Shown in pieces: positions 55,220 to 64,000 of a stretch of 64,000 nt of DNA. A program made the position numbers and the translations under genes. The notes beneath the pieces were generated by a model, which worked only from the letters and a program-made list of their open reading frames with translations, was not told the DNA's origin and did not search any database. The DNA lies in NCBI GenBank assembly GCA_028227395.1, contig JAOIZZ010000002.1, forward strand, positions 62,001 to 126,000, read 5' to 3'. Within the stretch, counting starts at the first letter, position 1. Each line of letters begins with the position of its first letter. Source of the stretch: Woeseiaceae bacterium (GTDB lineage: Bacteria; Pseudomonadota; Gammaproteobacteria; Steroidobacterales; Woeseiaceae).

Positions 55220-55405
55220 ATGATCAGACCTATGTTATTTTTGTTAATATTATTTTTTCCATTTTTTGTTATAAATTTACATAGAATTAATCAACAGAAG
55301 AAAAGTACATCTCCCAAGATTAAATGGAAATATATTTATATAATATTTGTATTTTTTTATGTTCTTTTCGTTCTTTATGCTGCAGAAGTATTTGATATCA
55401 CTTAA
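55220..55405 (+). CDS. Small two-TM hypothetical protein
   Basis: 61-aa ORF with two hydrophobic segments upstream of the DUF962 gene in the same direction. Confidence 0.45.
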   Translation: MIRPMLFLLILFFPFFVINLHRINQQKKSTSPKIKWKYIYIIFVFFYVLFVLYAAEVFDIT

Positions 55406-55426
55406 ATAATAAGACTAAACTTAATT

Positions 55427-55735
55427 ATGGCAAAGCAATACAGTAACTTTAAAGACTTCTATCCTTATTACATCCAACAGCACAAAAATAAATACACGAA
55501 GCTACTGCATTTTATTGGTGCTTGGCTCTTTATTTCATTTATCTTTAACTTAATTTATAGTCATGAAATAAAATACCTCCTATTTGCATTCCTTTCGGCT
55601 TATGGGTTTGCATGGATTGGACATTTCTTTATTGAAGAAAATAAACCTGCCACTTTTGATTATCCTGTTTATAGTTTTATGGGGGATTGTTTAATGTTTA
55701 TAGAAATCCTTAAAGGTAAACATAAAATTCTTTAG
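55427..55735 (+). CDS. DUF962 / Mpo1-like membrane protein
   Basis: FYPYYIQQHKNKYTKLLHFIGAWL...FAWIGHFFIEENKPATFDYPVYSFMGDCLMF. Confidence 0.9.
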   Translation: MAKQYSNFKDFYPYYIQQHKNKYTKLLHFIGAWLFISFIFNLIYSHEIKYLLFAFLSAYGFAWIGHFFIEENKPATFDYPVYSFMGDCLMFIEILKGKHKIL

Positions 55736-55799
55736 CAAAGAAATTCAATCAATCAAAAAAATAATCTACAAATAAGATAAAAACAACTATATAAATCAT

Positions 55800-55853
55800 C
55801 TAACGCCGATTTGTTCAGATTGCGGGCGTTTAATAAATACAGCTAAATAGACA
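55800..55853 (+). promoter_or_regulatory. SAM-II riboswitch
   Basis: AACGCC-GATTTGTTCAGATTGCG-GGCGTT-TAATAAATACAGCTAAATAGAC aligns without gaps to the crystallised SAM-II aptamer recalled as CGCGCU-GAUUUAACCGUAUUGCA-AGCGCG-UGAUAAAUGUAGCUAAAAAGGG; P1 is compensated (CGCGCU/AGCGCG to AACGCC/GGCGTT); upstream of a metF remnant. Confidence 0.9.
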
Positions 55854-55854
55854 T

Positions 55855-55887
55855 AAACCTGTTTAGCTTTGCTTGCAGGTTTTTTTT
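55855..55887 (+). terminator. Rho-independent terminator (expression platform)
   Basis: AAACCTG (55855-55861) / CAGGTTT (55876-55882) with inner AGC/GCT pairing, then an 8-T run. Confidence 0.85.
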
Positions 55888-55930
55888 GGCCACGACTTTT
55901 TCGAACATATAAAACGTATAAGGAAATACG

Positions 55931-56095
55931 ATGAAGGTAAATAAGATAAAGAAAGCAACATCTCTCAAGAAGGTTTCTTTTGAATTTTTTCCACCTAATG
56001 ATAAAAAAATGGAAAGGATGATGTGGCGATCCATTGAAAAACTGTCCCCACTAGATCCAAGTTTTATTTCTGTAACATACACTCATAATGAATAA
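55931..56095 (+). pseudogene. metF: Truncated methylenetetrahydrofolate reductase (MetF N-terminus only, 54 aa)
   Basis: MKVNKIKKATSLKKVSFEFFPPNDKKMERMMWRSIEKLSPLDPSFISVTYTHNE* matches the MetF N-terminus (VSFEFFPPK..LWRSIERLAPLxPxFVSVTYGAGG) and stops where VTYGAGG would follow. Confidence 0.9.
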
Positions 56096-56639
56096 TTTGC
56101 CCATAATTTGTACCTATAGTTTTGATACTCATGGAAAATCTATGATGGGGTTAGAACCAAAAAGTTTAGCTAAATTAGCAGAAAAATATTATCCGGATGT
56201 TATTGGTTATGGGGCTAATTGTGGTATTGGTGCATCCGAACTTATTGGAACAATTATTTGTTTGGCAAATGAGAGAATTAATGAGGATATGCTATTAATC
56301 GCAAAAGGAAATTGCGGTATACCGGAGTTTATTGAGGGAAAAATTGCTTATACAGGTACACCAGAATTAATGGCTGAATATGCAAGCCTTGCTAGAGCAA
56401 TCGGGGCAGATATTATAGGAGGTTGCTGTGGAACAAAATACGAACATATTGTGGCAATGCGTGATGCGTTGCGGAATAAGCGTCAATCACAAATTATCGA
56501 TCTTGATGCAATAACGCAATCATTAGGTAAAATGTCCGCGGGTAATACAGCATTAATTGATGGGTACTTGAATCCCAACAAGAAAATAAAACCATCTGTT
56601 AAGAAAAAAATGAGGCGTAGAAAAAAAAGACCAGATTAA
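56088..56639 (+). pseudogene. C-terminal half of homocysteine S-methyltransferase (Bmt/BHMT family), N-terminal half missing
   Basis: LPIICTYSFDTHGKSMMG...GANCGIGASELI...PELMAEYASLARAIGADIIGGCCGTKYEHIVAMRDAL; Zn-ligand GANC and GGCC present but about 150 N-terminal residues absent. Confidence 0.82.
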
Positions 56640-56642
56640 GTT

Positions 56643-58253
56643 TTAATGCTCTCTAGTTCTTTGTAATTGAATATCGGGCCATCGTTCTTCTGTGAGATTC
56701 AAATTAACTCTTGTTGGAGCGATATATACAAGAAGATCACTATGATCAAGCGCTAGATTATCATGCGCCTTGCGCTTAAATTCCTCTAGTATCTTAATAT
56801 CATTACATTCCACCCATCTCGCAGTTGCGACATTAATTGATTCAAAATTACACTCCACTTTATATTCATCCAGTAAACGGTGCGCTACCACATCGAATTG
56901 TAATAATCCGACTGCACCCAGGATTAAATCATTACTCTTCATTGGCTTAAATAATTGGGTTGCTCCTTCCTCACACAATTGCGATAACCCTTTTTTTAGA
57001 GCTTTTAGTTTCAATGGATCTTTGAGAATAACTCTTCGAAAAATTTCCGGTGCAAAATTAGGTATCCCTGAAAATCTTATCACTTCGCCTTCTGTAAACG
57101 AATCTCCAATATTAATCGTGCCATGATTGTGAATACCTATAATATCTCCAGCAAAAGCCGAAGTCGTTTTTTGTCTATCAGCCGCCATAAAAGTAATTGC
57201 ATCTGTTATTTTCATCTCTTTTCCTGAGCGAACATGCAATAGTTTAATCCCATTGATGTATTCGCCAGAGCAAATCCTCATGAATGCTATCCGATCTCTG
57301 TGTGCTGGATTCATGTTTGCCTGAATCTTAAAAACAAATCCAGTTAATGCTTCTTCGTTAGCCATAACCATACGTTTACTAGATTCTCGAGACCTTGGCT
57401 TTGGTGCATCCTCAATAAAACCATCAAGTAATTCCTTAAGTCCGAAATTAGAAATAGCAGAACCAAAATAAACAGGACTTTGCTTGCCCAATAAGTACTG
57501 ATCTTTATTGAACTTTGGATAAACACCGGCAATTAATTCAATTTCATTTCTAAGTAATTCTGCTTCATCGTCAAGAAACTCATCTGCAAGCTCTGAATCC
57601 AATCCATCTATTATCTTAATTGATGAAGCTCTTTCACGTCCTTTATCGGAACTATAAATAAATATCTTATCCTGCTGAAAATGATAGATACCTTTAAGAG
57701 AGCGACCCATACCAATTGGCCAAGTTATTGGTGTGCATTTAATTTTCAAAATAGCTTCAATTTCATCCAATAACTCAATCGGCTCTCTTCCCTCTCGATC
57801 TAATTTATTAATAAATGTTGTAATTGGAGTATCTCTTAAGCGACAAACTTCCATTAATTTTATGGTTCTAGCTTCAACACCTTTAGCGCAATCAATAACC
57901 ATTAATGCTGAATCTACCGCCGTTAATGTCCGATAAGTATCTTCAGAGAAATCCTCGTGGCCAGGCGTATCCAATAAATTGATAATGCAATTATTATATG
58001 GAAATTGCATAACAGAAGAAGTTACTGAAATTCCTCGTTGTTGCTCTAATGCCATCCAGTCGGATGTAGCATGTCGACTGGCTTTGCGGCCCTTAACGGT
58101 CCCAGCTAATTGAATTGCACCACCAAATAACAATAATTTTTCAGTTAGAGTTGTCTTTCCAGCATCAGGGTGCGATATGATCGCGAAAGTTCGGCGCTTA
58201 GATGATTGTAATTCTATTGAATCCATACAAACCTTATATTTATCTTTAGACAT
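56643..58253 (-). CDS. prfC: Peptide chain release factor 3
   Basis: [38 protein letters not shown]. Confidence 0.98.
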   Translation of the reverse strand: MSKDKYKVCMDSIELQSSKRRTFAIISHPDAGKTTLTEKLLLFGGAIQLAGTVKGRKASRHATSDWMALEQQRGISVTSSVMQFPYNNCIINLLDTPGHEDFSEDTYRTLTAVDSALMVIDCAKGVEARTIKLMEVCRLRDTPITTFINKLDREGREPIELLDEIEAILKIKCTPITWPIGMGRSLKGIYHFQQDKIFIYSSDKGRERASSIKIIDGLDSELADEFLDDEAELLRNEIELIAGVYPKFNKDQYLLGKQSPVYFGSAISNFGLKELLDGFIEDAPKPRSRESSKRMVMANEEALTGFVFKIQANMNPAHRDRIAFMRICSGEYINGIKLLHVRSGKEMKITDAITFMAADRQKTTSAFAGDIIGIHNHGTINIGDSFTEGEVIRFSGIPNFAPEIFRRVILKDPLKLKALKKGLSQLCEEGATQLFKPMKSNDLILGAVGLLQFDVVAHRLLDEYKVECNFESINVATARWVECNDIKILEEFKRKAHDNLALDHSDLLVYIAPTRVNLNLTEERWPDIQLQRTREH

Positions 58254-58315
58254 CAGATAAAGAGACTTAATAGGTAAAAATTAATAAATAAATATGCGTT
58301 ATAATGTCAAACTGG

Positions 58316-58804
58316 TCAGTATTGTATATCTAAGTAGCCAATTTTACTTGTATATAACAAATAAACGTCTGCGTCCTCTCTTCCATTAACGTGCCTGTAA
58401 TAAGATGGTCTCTTTGCTATTTTTTCAAATCCTTTTTTAATATACAACGCAATTGCTTTTATATTGGATGGACGAACCTCTAGAAATATCTTTTCAATAC
58501 TATTGACCTTAGATTGATTAATCAAAAAATCCAATAACTGATGCCCAAAACCAAGATTTCTATACCCTTTATCAATACAAAAATTTAAAATATGAGCTTC
58601 ATCCAGAGCTGAAGATAAAATAGCATAACCTACTATAAGATCACTTTTTTTAGCGACCACACAAGTATATCCAGATAATAAGCAATCCCTAAATATATTC
58701 TCATTCCAAGGGTAATCGTAACTATTCCGTTCAATACTCACCACGCTTGAAAGATCGGTCTCAAGCATCTTATTTATTTCAATATCAAGATCAAATACGT
58801 GCAT
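58316..58804 (-). CDS. rimI: Ribosomal protein S18 alanine N-acetyltransferase
   Basis: GNAT fold, IEKIFLEVRPSNIKAIALYIKKGFEKIAKRPSYY. Confidence 0.92.
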   Translation of the reverse strand: MHVFDLDIEINKMLETDLSSVVSIERNSYDYPWNENIFRDCLLSGYTCVVAKKSDLIVGYAILSSALDEAHILNFCIDKGYRNLGFGHQLLDFLINQSKVNSIEKIFLEVRPSNIKAIALYIKKGFEKIAKRPSYYRHVNGREDADVYLLYTSKIGYLDIQY

Positions 58805-58813
58805 TAATAAATC

Positions 58814-59392
58814 CTAAATAATACTTTCCATGAAAGTAAGATCCCGAGAAGCTTCTTTTTTTAAGTCAGGATTTTTAAATAATTCATTCGGATGAAAACT
58901 TACGATACTAGGAATATTTTCGATCCTATGAATAATTTGACGGAGCTCATTTATTGGTTTTTGAGATTCCAGCATCATTTGTGCCGATTTTTCACCAAAA
59001 ATAACAATTTTTTTTGGTCTTAAGTAATTTATTTTTTTTATGTTAAATTTTCTACAACAAGTTACAGAGATTGCAATATTTTTTAACTCCAAATTAATGG
59101 AATACAACATAGCTTCTACCAATCTCGAAGTTTTAGCCCATAAAAATTGACTGTAACTTGTATCATTATTTGAGTTTTCAGCCAAAAACAATAAGCCGGA
59201 ATAATGATTTTTTTCTAATGCGCCTTCCAATAAATGATAAGTGTTGCATTCCTCGCATAATACTCTGTCGCTTGCCTTTGCATGAATACCATTCATATCA
59301 TATTCAGACAATTCATTTTTATCAGTATCACGAGCGCACCAAACATCAATACCTAGTCTCTCTAAATAATTTATTCGTTGATGTTCTTTCAT
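58814..59392 (-). CDS. Uracil-DNA-glycosylase-superfamily-like protein next to rimI (holD-equivalent position)
   Basis: YLERLGIDVWCARD N-terminus, VIFGEKSAQMML, SFHPNELFKNPDLKKEASRDL UDG-like C-terminal motif. Confidence 0.6.
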   Translation of the reverse strand: MKEHQRINYLERLGIDVWCARDTDKNELSEYDMNGIHAKASDRVLCEECNTYHLLEGALEKNHYSGLLFLAENSNNDTSYSQFLWAKTSRLVEAMLYSINLELKNIAISVTCCRKFNIKKINYLRPKKIVIFGEKSAQMMLESQKPINELRQIIHRIENIPSIVSFHPNELFKNPDLKKEASRDLTFMESII

Positions 59393-59534
59393 AAAATTTC
59401 ACATATTAGAATAAGTTGACACGCAAAGGTTGGCTCATAAGCATTGAGAAAAATATATATACTATTAATCATCTCTACTTTACATTCTTTAACATGTAAA
59501 ATAACAAAAAACACAACAAACAAAAATAAATACT

Positions 59535-61229
59535 ATGCTTTACTCAAAACTAGGCCTCACAACACTAAAAGAAAATCCAGTTGACGCTGAAATAATCAGT
59601 CACAAACTTATGCTAAGAGCAGGATTAATAAGAAAACTCTCTTCTGGTTTATTTACTTGGATGCCAATAGGATTAAGAGTCTTAAGAAAAGTAGAGAATA
59701 TTGTGAGAGAGGAAATGAACCGCGCAGGTGCGCAAGAAATACTAATGCCAGCTGTACAACCAAGTGAGCTGTGGAAGGAATCTGGACGCTGGGATCAATA
59801 TGGATCGCTTTTACTACGCATGAAAGATCGTCACGAAAGAGATTATTGTTTTGGGCCAACTCATGAAGAAGTTATTACAGATATAGCCAGAAAAGAATTA
59901 AGAAGCCACAAACAACTGCCTATCAATTTTTATCAAATACAAACTAAATTTCGAGATGAAATTCGACCTCGTTTTGGTGTTATGCGTGCTCGTGAGTTCA
60001 TCATGAAAGATGCCTATTCATTTCATGTTAGTCAAGCATCACTTGAAGAAGGTTACAATCAAATGTACAAAGCTTATTCATCGGCATTTTCTAGGTTAGG
60101 ATTAGAATTTCGAGTCGTTGATGCTGATAATGGTGAAATTGGAGGTAATCGCTCTCAAGAGTTTCATGTAATAGCTGACTCTGGTGAGGATGCCATCGTA
60201 TATTGTGATGAAGAAAATTATGCCTCAAATATCGAATCAGCTTTAATTGCAAAAATTGATACACCGAGGTCCTTACCAAAAGAGCAAAAAAGAAAAATAT
60301 TAACGCCCAACACCAAAGATATTAAATCCTTGTGCAAATTCTTGAAAATAGAGTCTATAAATACAATAAAAACACTAATTATCAATGGTTTAGAACAACC
60401 GATAGCAATAGTTATTAGAGGTGATCATGAGCTTAATACAATAAAAGCCTCAAAAATACCTGGAGTCTCATTGCCTGTGACTATGGCGAGCCCAGAAGAT
60501 ATAAAGAAATTCACAGGTTTCGAGCTTGGCTACCTAGGACCTATCAATCTTGATATTCCTGTTTACTTTGATCATGCCGTTGATAATATGATTGACTTTG
60601 TATGTGGAGCGAATGAAGAGGGATATCATTTTGCGGGTGTAAATTTTGAGAAGGATATAAAAGAAGCTGAAACCTTAGATCTGAGGATTGTAAAAGATGG
60701 AGACCCTTCCCCTCTCGGCAAAGGTAAACTCAAAATTACTCGTGGTATCGAAGTCGGACATATTTTTCAACTTGGCACTAAATACAGTGAAGCTCTTAAT
60801 GCCAAAGTACAAGATAATGAGGGAAATGATAATCCTATGGCAATGGGTTGTTATGGGATAGGAATATCAAGAATTGTTGGTGCTGCCATTGAGCAAAATC
60901 ATGATGAAAAAGGTATTATGTGGCCAGAAACATTGGCACCATTTAAAATCATCATCATTCCAATCGGTCTAGATAGATCTGAAATAGTGAAGAAAACTAC
61001 CAATGACCTATATAACCAAATGCTAGAATTAGGGTTTGAAGTTCTATTAGATGATAGAAATGTCAGACCGGGCGTTAAATTTGCTGATGCCGAACTCATT
61101 GGTATTCCTCACAGGGTAGTCATCAGTGAGAAAGGGATTGAGAAAAATAATATTGAATATCGCCACCGATCTCAAAAAGATTCTAAAATGATGACTATTG
61201 ATAATTTAATGAAATTAATAAGCCATTAA
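59535..61229 (+). CDS. proS: Prolyl-tRNA synthetase (bacterial type with INS domain)
   Basis: LRKVENIVREEMNRAGAQEILMPAVQPSELWKESGRW, GCYGIGISRIVGAAIEQ. Confidence 0.98.
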   Translation: MLYSKLGLTTLKENPVDAEIISHKLMLRAGLIRKLSSGLFTWMPIGLRVLRKVENIVREEMNRAGAQEILMPAVQPSELWKESGRWDQYGSLLLRMKDRHERDYCFGPTHEEVITDIARKELRSHKQLPINFYQIQTKFRDEIRPRFGVMRAREFIMKDAYSFHVSQASLEEGYNQMYKAYSSAFSRLGLEFRVVDADNGEIGGNRSQEFHVIADSGEDAIVYCDEENYASNIESALIAKIDTPRSLPKEQKRKILTPNTKDIKSLCKFLKIESINTIKTLIINGLEQPIAIVIRGDHELNTIKASKIPGVSLPVTMASPEDIKKFTGFELGYLGPINLDIPVYFDHAVDNMIDFVCGANEEGYHFAGVNFEKDIKEAETLDLRIVKDGDPSPLGKGKLKITRGIEVGHIFQLGTKYSEALNAKVQDNEGNDNPMAMGCYGIGISRIVGAAIEQNHDEKGIMWPETLAPFKIIIIPIGLDRSEIVKKTTNDLYNQMLELGFEVLLDDRNVRPGVKFADAELIGIPHRVVISEKGIEKNNIEYRHRSQKDSKMMTIDNLMKLISH

Positions 61230-61248
61230 AATAACAAAGAAATTTATC

Positions 61249-61602
61249 ATGGAATTAACTATTTATCATAATCCGCAATGTTCAAAATCAAGAAACACTT
61301 TATCCTTAATTAAAGAGCAAGGTATAAAGCCAGAGATTATTCTTTATTTAGAAAATATCATTTCTGCAAAAGATATTCGTAATATTGCAAAATTATTACA
61401 TTTCCCAATCAAAGATATAATTAGGAATAACAATAAAGATTACATGAAAGAAAAAAACTACCCTGTCGGAGAAAAAGATATAGAGCTATCTATTTGGCTA
61501 GCTAAGAATCCTGAAGCATTACAACGCCCAATTGTCGTAAATAACTCAAATGGTAAAGCGATTATTGGTAGGCCTCCTGAAAATTTATATGAAATATTGT
61601 AA
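61249..61602 (+). CDS. arsC: Glutaredoxin-dependent arsenate reductase family
   Basis: IYHNPQCSKSRNTLSLI, LQRPIVV, IGRPPENL. Confidence 0.92.
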   Translation: MELTIYHNPQCSKSRNTLSLIKEQGIKPEIILYLENIISAKDIRNIAKLLHFPIKDIIRNNNKDYMKEKNYPVGEKDIELSIWLAKNPEALQRPIVVNNSNGKAIIGRPPENLYEIL

Positions 61603-61605
61603 TTT

Positions 61606-62208
61606 ATGATAGAAATACTAATACTTTATTATTCGAGGCATGGGTCAACTGAGTCACTCGCAAGAGAAATATGCCAAGGTGTCGACTCCGTAAAAGGAGC
61701 TTCTGCAAAACTCAGAACAGTACCGAAAGTCTCATCGGTATGTGAATCCATGGAGGATGAAATTCCAAAAGATGGTCCAGCCTATATAGATAAAAAAGAC
61801 TTACATAATTGTAGTGGCCTAATACTTGGTAGTCCAACTCACTTTGGAAACATGGCAGCAGAATTAAAATACTTCTTTGATAGCACCAGTAATGAATGGT
61901 TAAATAATGTGCTCTCAGGCAAACCCGCCGGTCTTTTTACCTCATCAAAAAGCCAGCATGGTGGCCAGGAAACCACTTTACTTACAATGGCCATACCATT
62001 AATTCATCATGGTATGTTGATTACCGGTGTACCCTATTCTACCAAAGAATTATCTACGACTAGTGGTGGTGGAACACCATATGGCCCAAGTCATGTATCA
62101 TCTAGTGATTCCAATAAGGGACTCACTGAAGACGAAATTTTGATTGCAAGAAAATTAGGTAAACGAATTGCCTCTATAGCCTTAAAACTTAATCCAAATC
62201 ACTTATAA
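61606..62208 (+). CDS. wrbA: NAD(P)H:quinone oxidoreductase WrbA-like flavoprotein
   Basis: ILYYSRHGSTESLAREI, GSPTHFGNMAAELKYFFD, TSSKSQHGGQETTLL. Confidence 0.93.
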   Translation: MIEILILYYSRHGSTESLAREICQGVDSVKGASAKLRTVPKVSSVCESMEDEIPKDGPAYIDKKDLHNCSGLILGSPTHFGNMAAELKYFFDSTSNEWLNNVLSGKPAGLFTSSKSQHGGQETTLLTMAIPLIHHGMLITGVPYSTKELSTTSGGGTPYGPSHVSSSDSNKGLTEDEILIARKLGKRIASIALKLNPNHL

Positions 62209-62878
62209 CACTTTTCAAAAAAGGTATGGTAAGTTTGCGTTTTGCTGCTAGTGACTCTGTATCTAGTTTATCCAAAAAATCATATAGTATTTTCATATCT
62301 CTTTGCTTATGAGTAAGCATATAATTTACCGTATCGTCAGGTAAAAATAGTCCCCTCTGATTGGCTCTCAACTGAAGAGCGGACTTACAATCTTCATCAC
62401 TCATCGATTTTAACTTATATACAGAGTATTGAGAAAACCTACTCGTGAGATCAGGTAGGCAGAAGTCATTTATTTTCGGGGCATATAATGAAGAAACTAA
62501 CAAAGTAGACTGAAGTTCTATCAAGCGATTAAATAGATCGAATAACGCAAGTTCCCAATGATTTTTTCCAGCGCAAAGATGAATATCATCAATACAAATA
62601 AACCTTCGTGAAGCAAGGTCTGTCAATAAAGATGGATCATCATTAATTAATTCCTCCATCGGAAGATAAATGGCATCGTCACGTAATCGCTGACATACAG
62701 ACTGTAACAAATGACTCTTGCCACTAGAATTAACACCCCAAAGCCAGCAACTAGGTGAGTAATATTTATCTGCTATCAGCTCAGTGAGAAATTTCAATAC
62801 ATCCTGATTATTCGCTGGAAAATAACTTTCAAATACAGCGTAGTCATCAAATTTAATAGGAAGCCCTAATTGTCCCAT
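62189..62878 (-). CDS. hda: DnaA regulatory inactivator Hda
   Basis: DnaA-like AAA+ domain without DNA-binding domain: LWGVNSSGKSHLLQS, ICIDDIHLCAG. Confidence 0.9.
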   Translation of the reverse strand: MGQLGLPIKFDDYAVFESYFPANNQDVLKFLTELIADKYYSPSCWLWGVNSSGKSHLLQSVCQRLRDDAIYLPMEELINDDPSLLTDLASRRFICIDDIHLCAGKNHWELALFDLFNRLIELQSTLLVSSLYAPKINDFCLPDLTSRFSQYSVYKLKSMSDEDCKSALQLRANQRGLFLPDDTVNYMLTHKQRDMKILYDFLDKLDTESLAAKRKLTIPFLKSVISDLD

Positions 62879-62907
62879 ACTAGATCCTTGAATATATTCC
62901 TAGAAAC

Positions 62908-63462
62908 TTATGCATGTATATCATGCGTTTTTACTCTTCGAATCCAAGATATAATATAGTCAACTCCACTAATAAAGACTGTCACGAGTACCGCTGAACC
63001 GATTACGGTAATCGTTAGTTGGTTTGGCCACATGAAAGCGGATGAACTAAGTACCATTAGAACAAATAATAATTCCAAGAAAGTATTAATTTTACTAATA
63101 ATAGTGGGCTCTCCCTCAAAAGGCTCTATTACAAAACTATAAAACAATACGCCACCAGCGATAATTAAATCTCTTAAAATTACAATTGCAGTTAACCAAA
63201 GCGGAATTAGGCCAAGCCAAGTTAAAACAATATACGTCCCTGCAATTAATAATTTATCAGCAACAGGATCAAGTAAAGCACCCAGACGAGTTCGCCAGCC
63301 AAAATGCTTAGCTAGATATCCATCTAATGCATCCGATACACCGGCCACTAAAAATAAAAATAAAGCCCAATCATATAGAGAGCGATAAATTAATATCAAA
63401 ATAGGTATTATCAAGAAAATCCTGATTATCGATATAATATTAGGAATCCATTTTAAATGCAT
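62908..63462 (-). CDS. CDP-alcohol phosphatidyltransferase (PgsA-like)
   Basis: DALDGYLAKHFGWRTRLGALLDPVADK CDP-OH-P motif. Confidence 0.9.
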   Translation of the reverse strand: MHLKWIPNIISIIRIFLIIPILILIYRSLYDWALFLFLVAGVSDALDGYLAKHFGWRTRLGALLDPVADKLLIAGTYIVLTWLGLIPLWLTAIVILRDLIIAGGVLFYSFVIEPFEGEPTIISKINTFLELLFVLMVLSSSAFMWPNQLTITVIGSAVLVTVFISGVDYIISWIRRVKTHDIHA

Positions 63463-63475
63463 GATATATATTATA

Positions 63476-64000
63476 TTAAAGTTTTAATTTATATTCTAAA
63501 ATAGAATTTTCATTATATTGTAATTTATTAGGTGCTCTTGCAGTTTTTTCCCATAAATTAAGATTATTTATTGATGCGACTAAATCACTGGTAAAACCAT
63601 TGTAGTAGATCGAATATTGAACATAATCTTCATGAATATCTTCGACAGTAAAGGACTCAATCATACTTAAATTACTTAAAGCTAGGAAGATATCACCGAA
63701 ATTATTTATGGAATTGATATTACCAAATATAATTTCAATTTCTTTTGCAGGAACTCTATCTGAATATGAATACCTTGCCATTAAAGTATCGGCTAGAAAA
63801 TTAATTGCATTTTCGGAGGTGGCGCTAAAAGAGGTTGAGGAATTATTAAAATGTAAAGTCCAATCATTAATCTCTCTTTCATCATTACGGACTTTTCCTG
63901 AAAGCACAATTGAGGCACCGTAATTTTTAGCAATATCCGTCAAATTCTCACTAAAACCACCCCATATATCACTAAAACTAATACTTAATTGATTTACATC
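63476..64000 (-). CDS. DUF2066 domain protein (N-terminus outside window)
   Basis: Frame stays open from 63943 to 64000 (DVNQLSISFSDIWGGFSENL); position next to pgsA-like/hda matches the common DUF2066 context. Confidence 0.65.
   Translation of the reverse strand, partial: DVNQLSISFSDIWGGFSENLTDIAKNYGASIVLSGKVRNDEREINDWTLHFNNSSTSFSATSENAINFLADTLMARYSYSDRVPAKEIEIIFGNINSINNFGDIFLALSNLSMIESFTVEDIHEDYVQYSIYYNGFTSDLVASINNLNLWEKTARAPNKLQYNENSILEYKLKL

Noticed and set aside
55800-55853. SAH riboswitch or other SAM riboswitch classes
   Set aside because: No match to the SAH GC-rich core as I recall it; gapless match to SAM-II is far better
55843-56082. Minus-strand 79-aa ORF in the ORF track (MYVTEIKLGSSGDSF...)
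   Set aside because: Antisense to the riboswitch platform and metF fragment; the plus strand gives recognisable MetF N-terminus
59393-59534. Possible structured leader or T-box upstream of proS
   Set aside because: AT-rich with only a vague TTGACA-like box and no convincing structure

Overview
AT-rich bacterial chromosome segment, gammaproteobacterial by gene order, densely packed with housekeeping genes. I found no rRNA, tRNA, CRISPR array or mobile element. Main blocks: (1) pdxJ-recO-era-rnc-lepB-lepA joined to a complete sdhCDAB operon with the assembly-factor homologs sdhE and DUF1674/SDHAF4; (2) ygfZ, lysS, prfB (with an intact RF2 +1 programmed frameshift), recJ and an RpfE-like gene; (3) nlpD/yqaA/pcm/surE, smr, ftsB, eno, kdsA, pyrG, tilS, accA, dnaE, rnhB; (4) the envelope cluster lpxB-lpxA-fabZ-lpxD-skp-bamA-rseP-cdsA-uppS-frr-pyrH-tsf-rpsB; (5) map-glnD onward to prfC, rimI, proS, wrbA, hda, pgsA-like and DUF2066. 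The most notable find is an unannotated SAM-II riboswitch (about 55800-55853) followed by a terminator with a competing anti-terminator. It sits in front of a collapsed methionine locus: a 54-aa MetF N-terminus overlapping the C-terminal half of a homocysteine S-methyltransferase. Other points: ispD, ispF and dxr are all missing from their usual loci (as are truD and rpoS), rnhB has no canonical start codon, ribosomal protein S2 carries a long KKKVA-repeat tail, and a UDG-like protein is encoded next to rimI.
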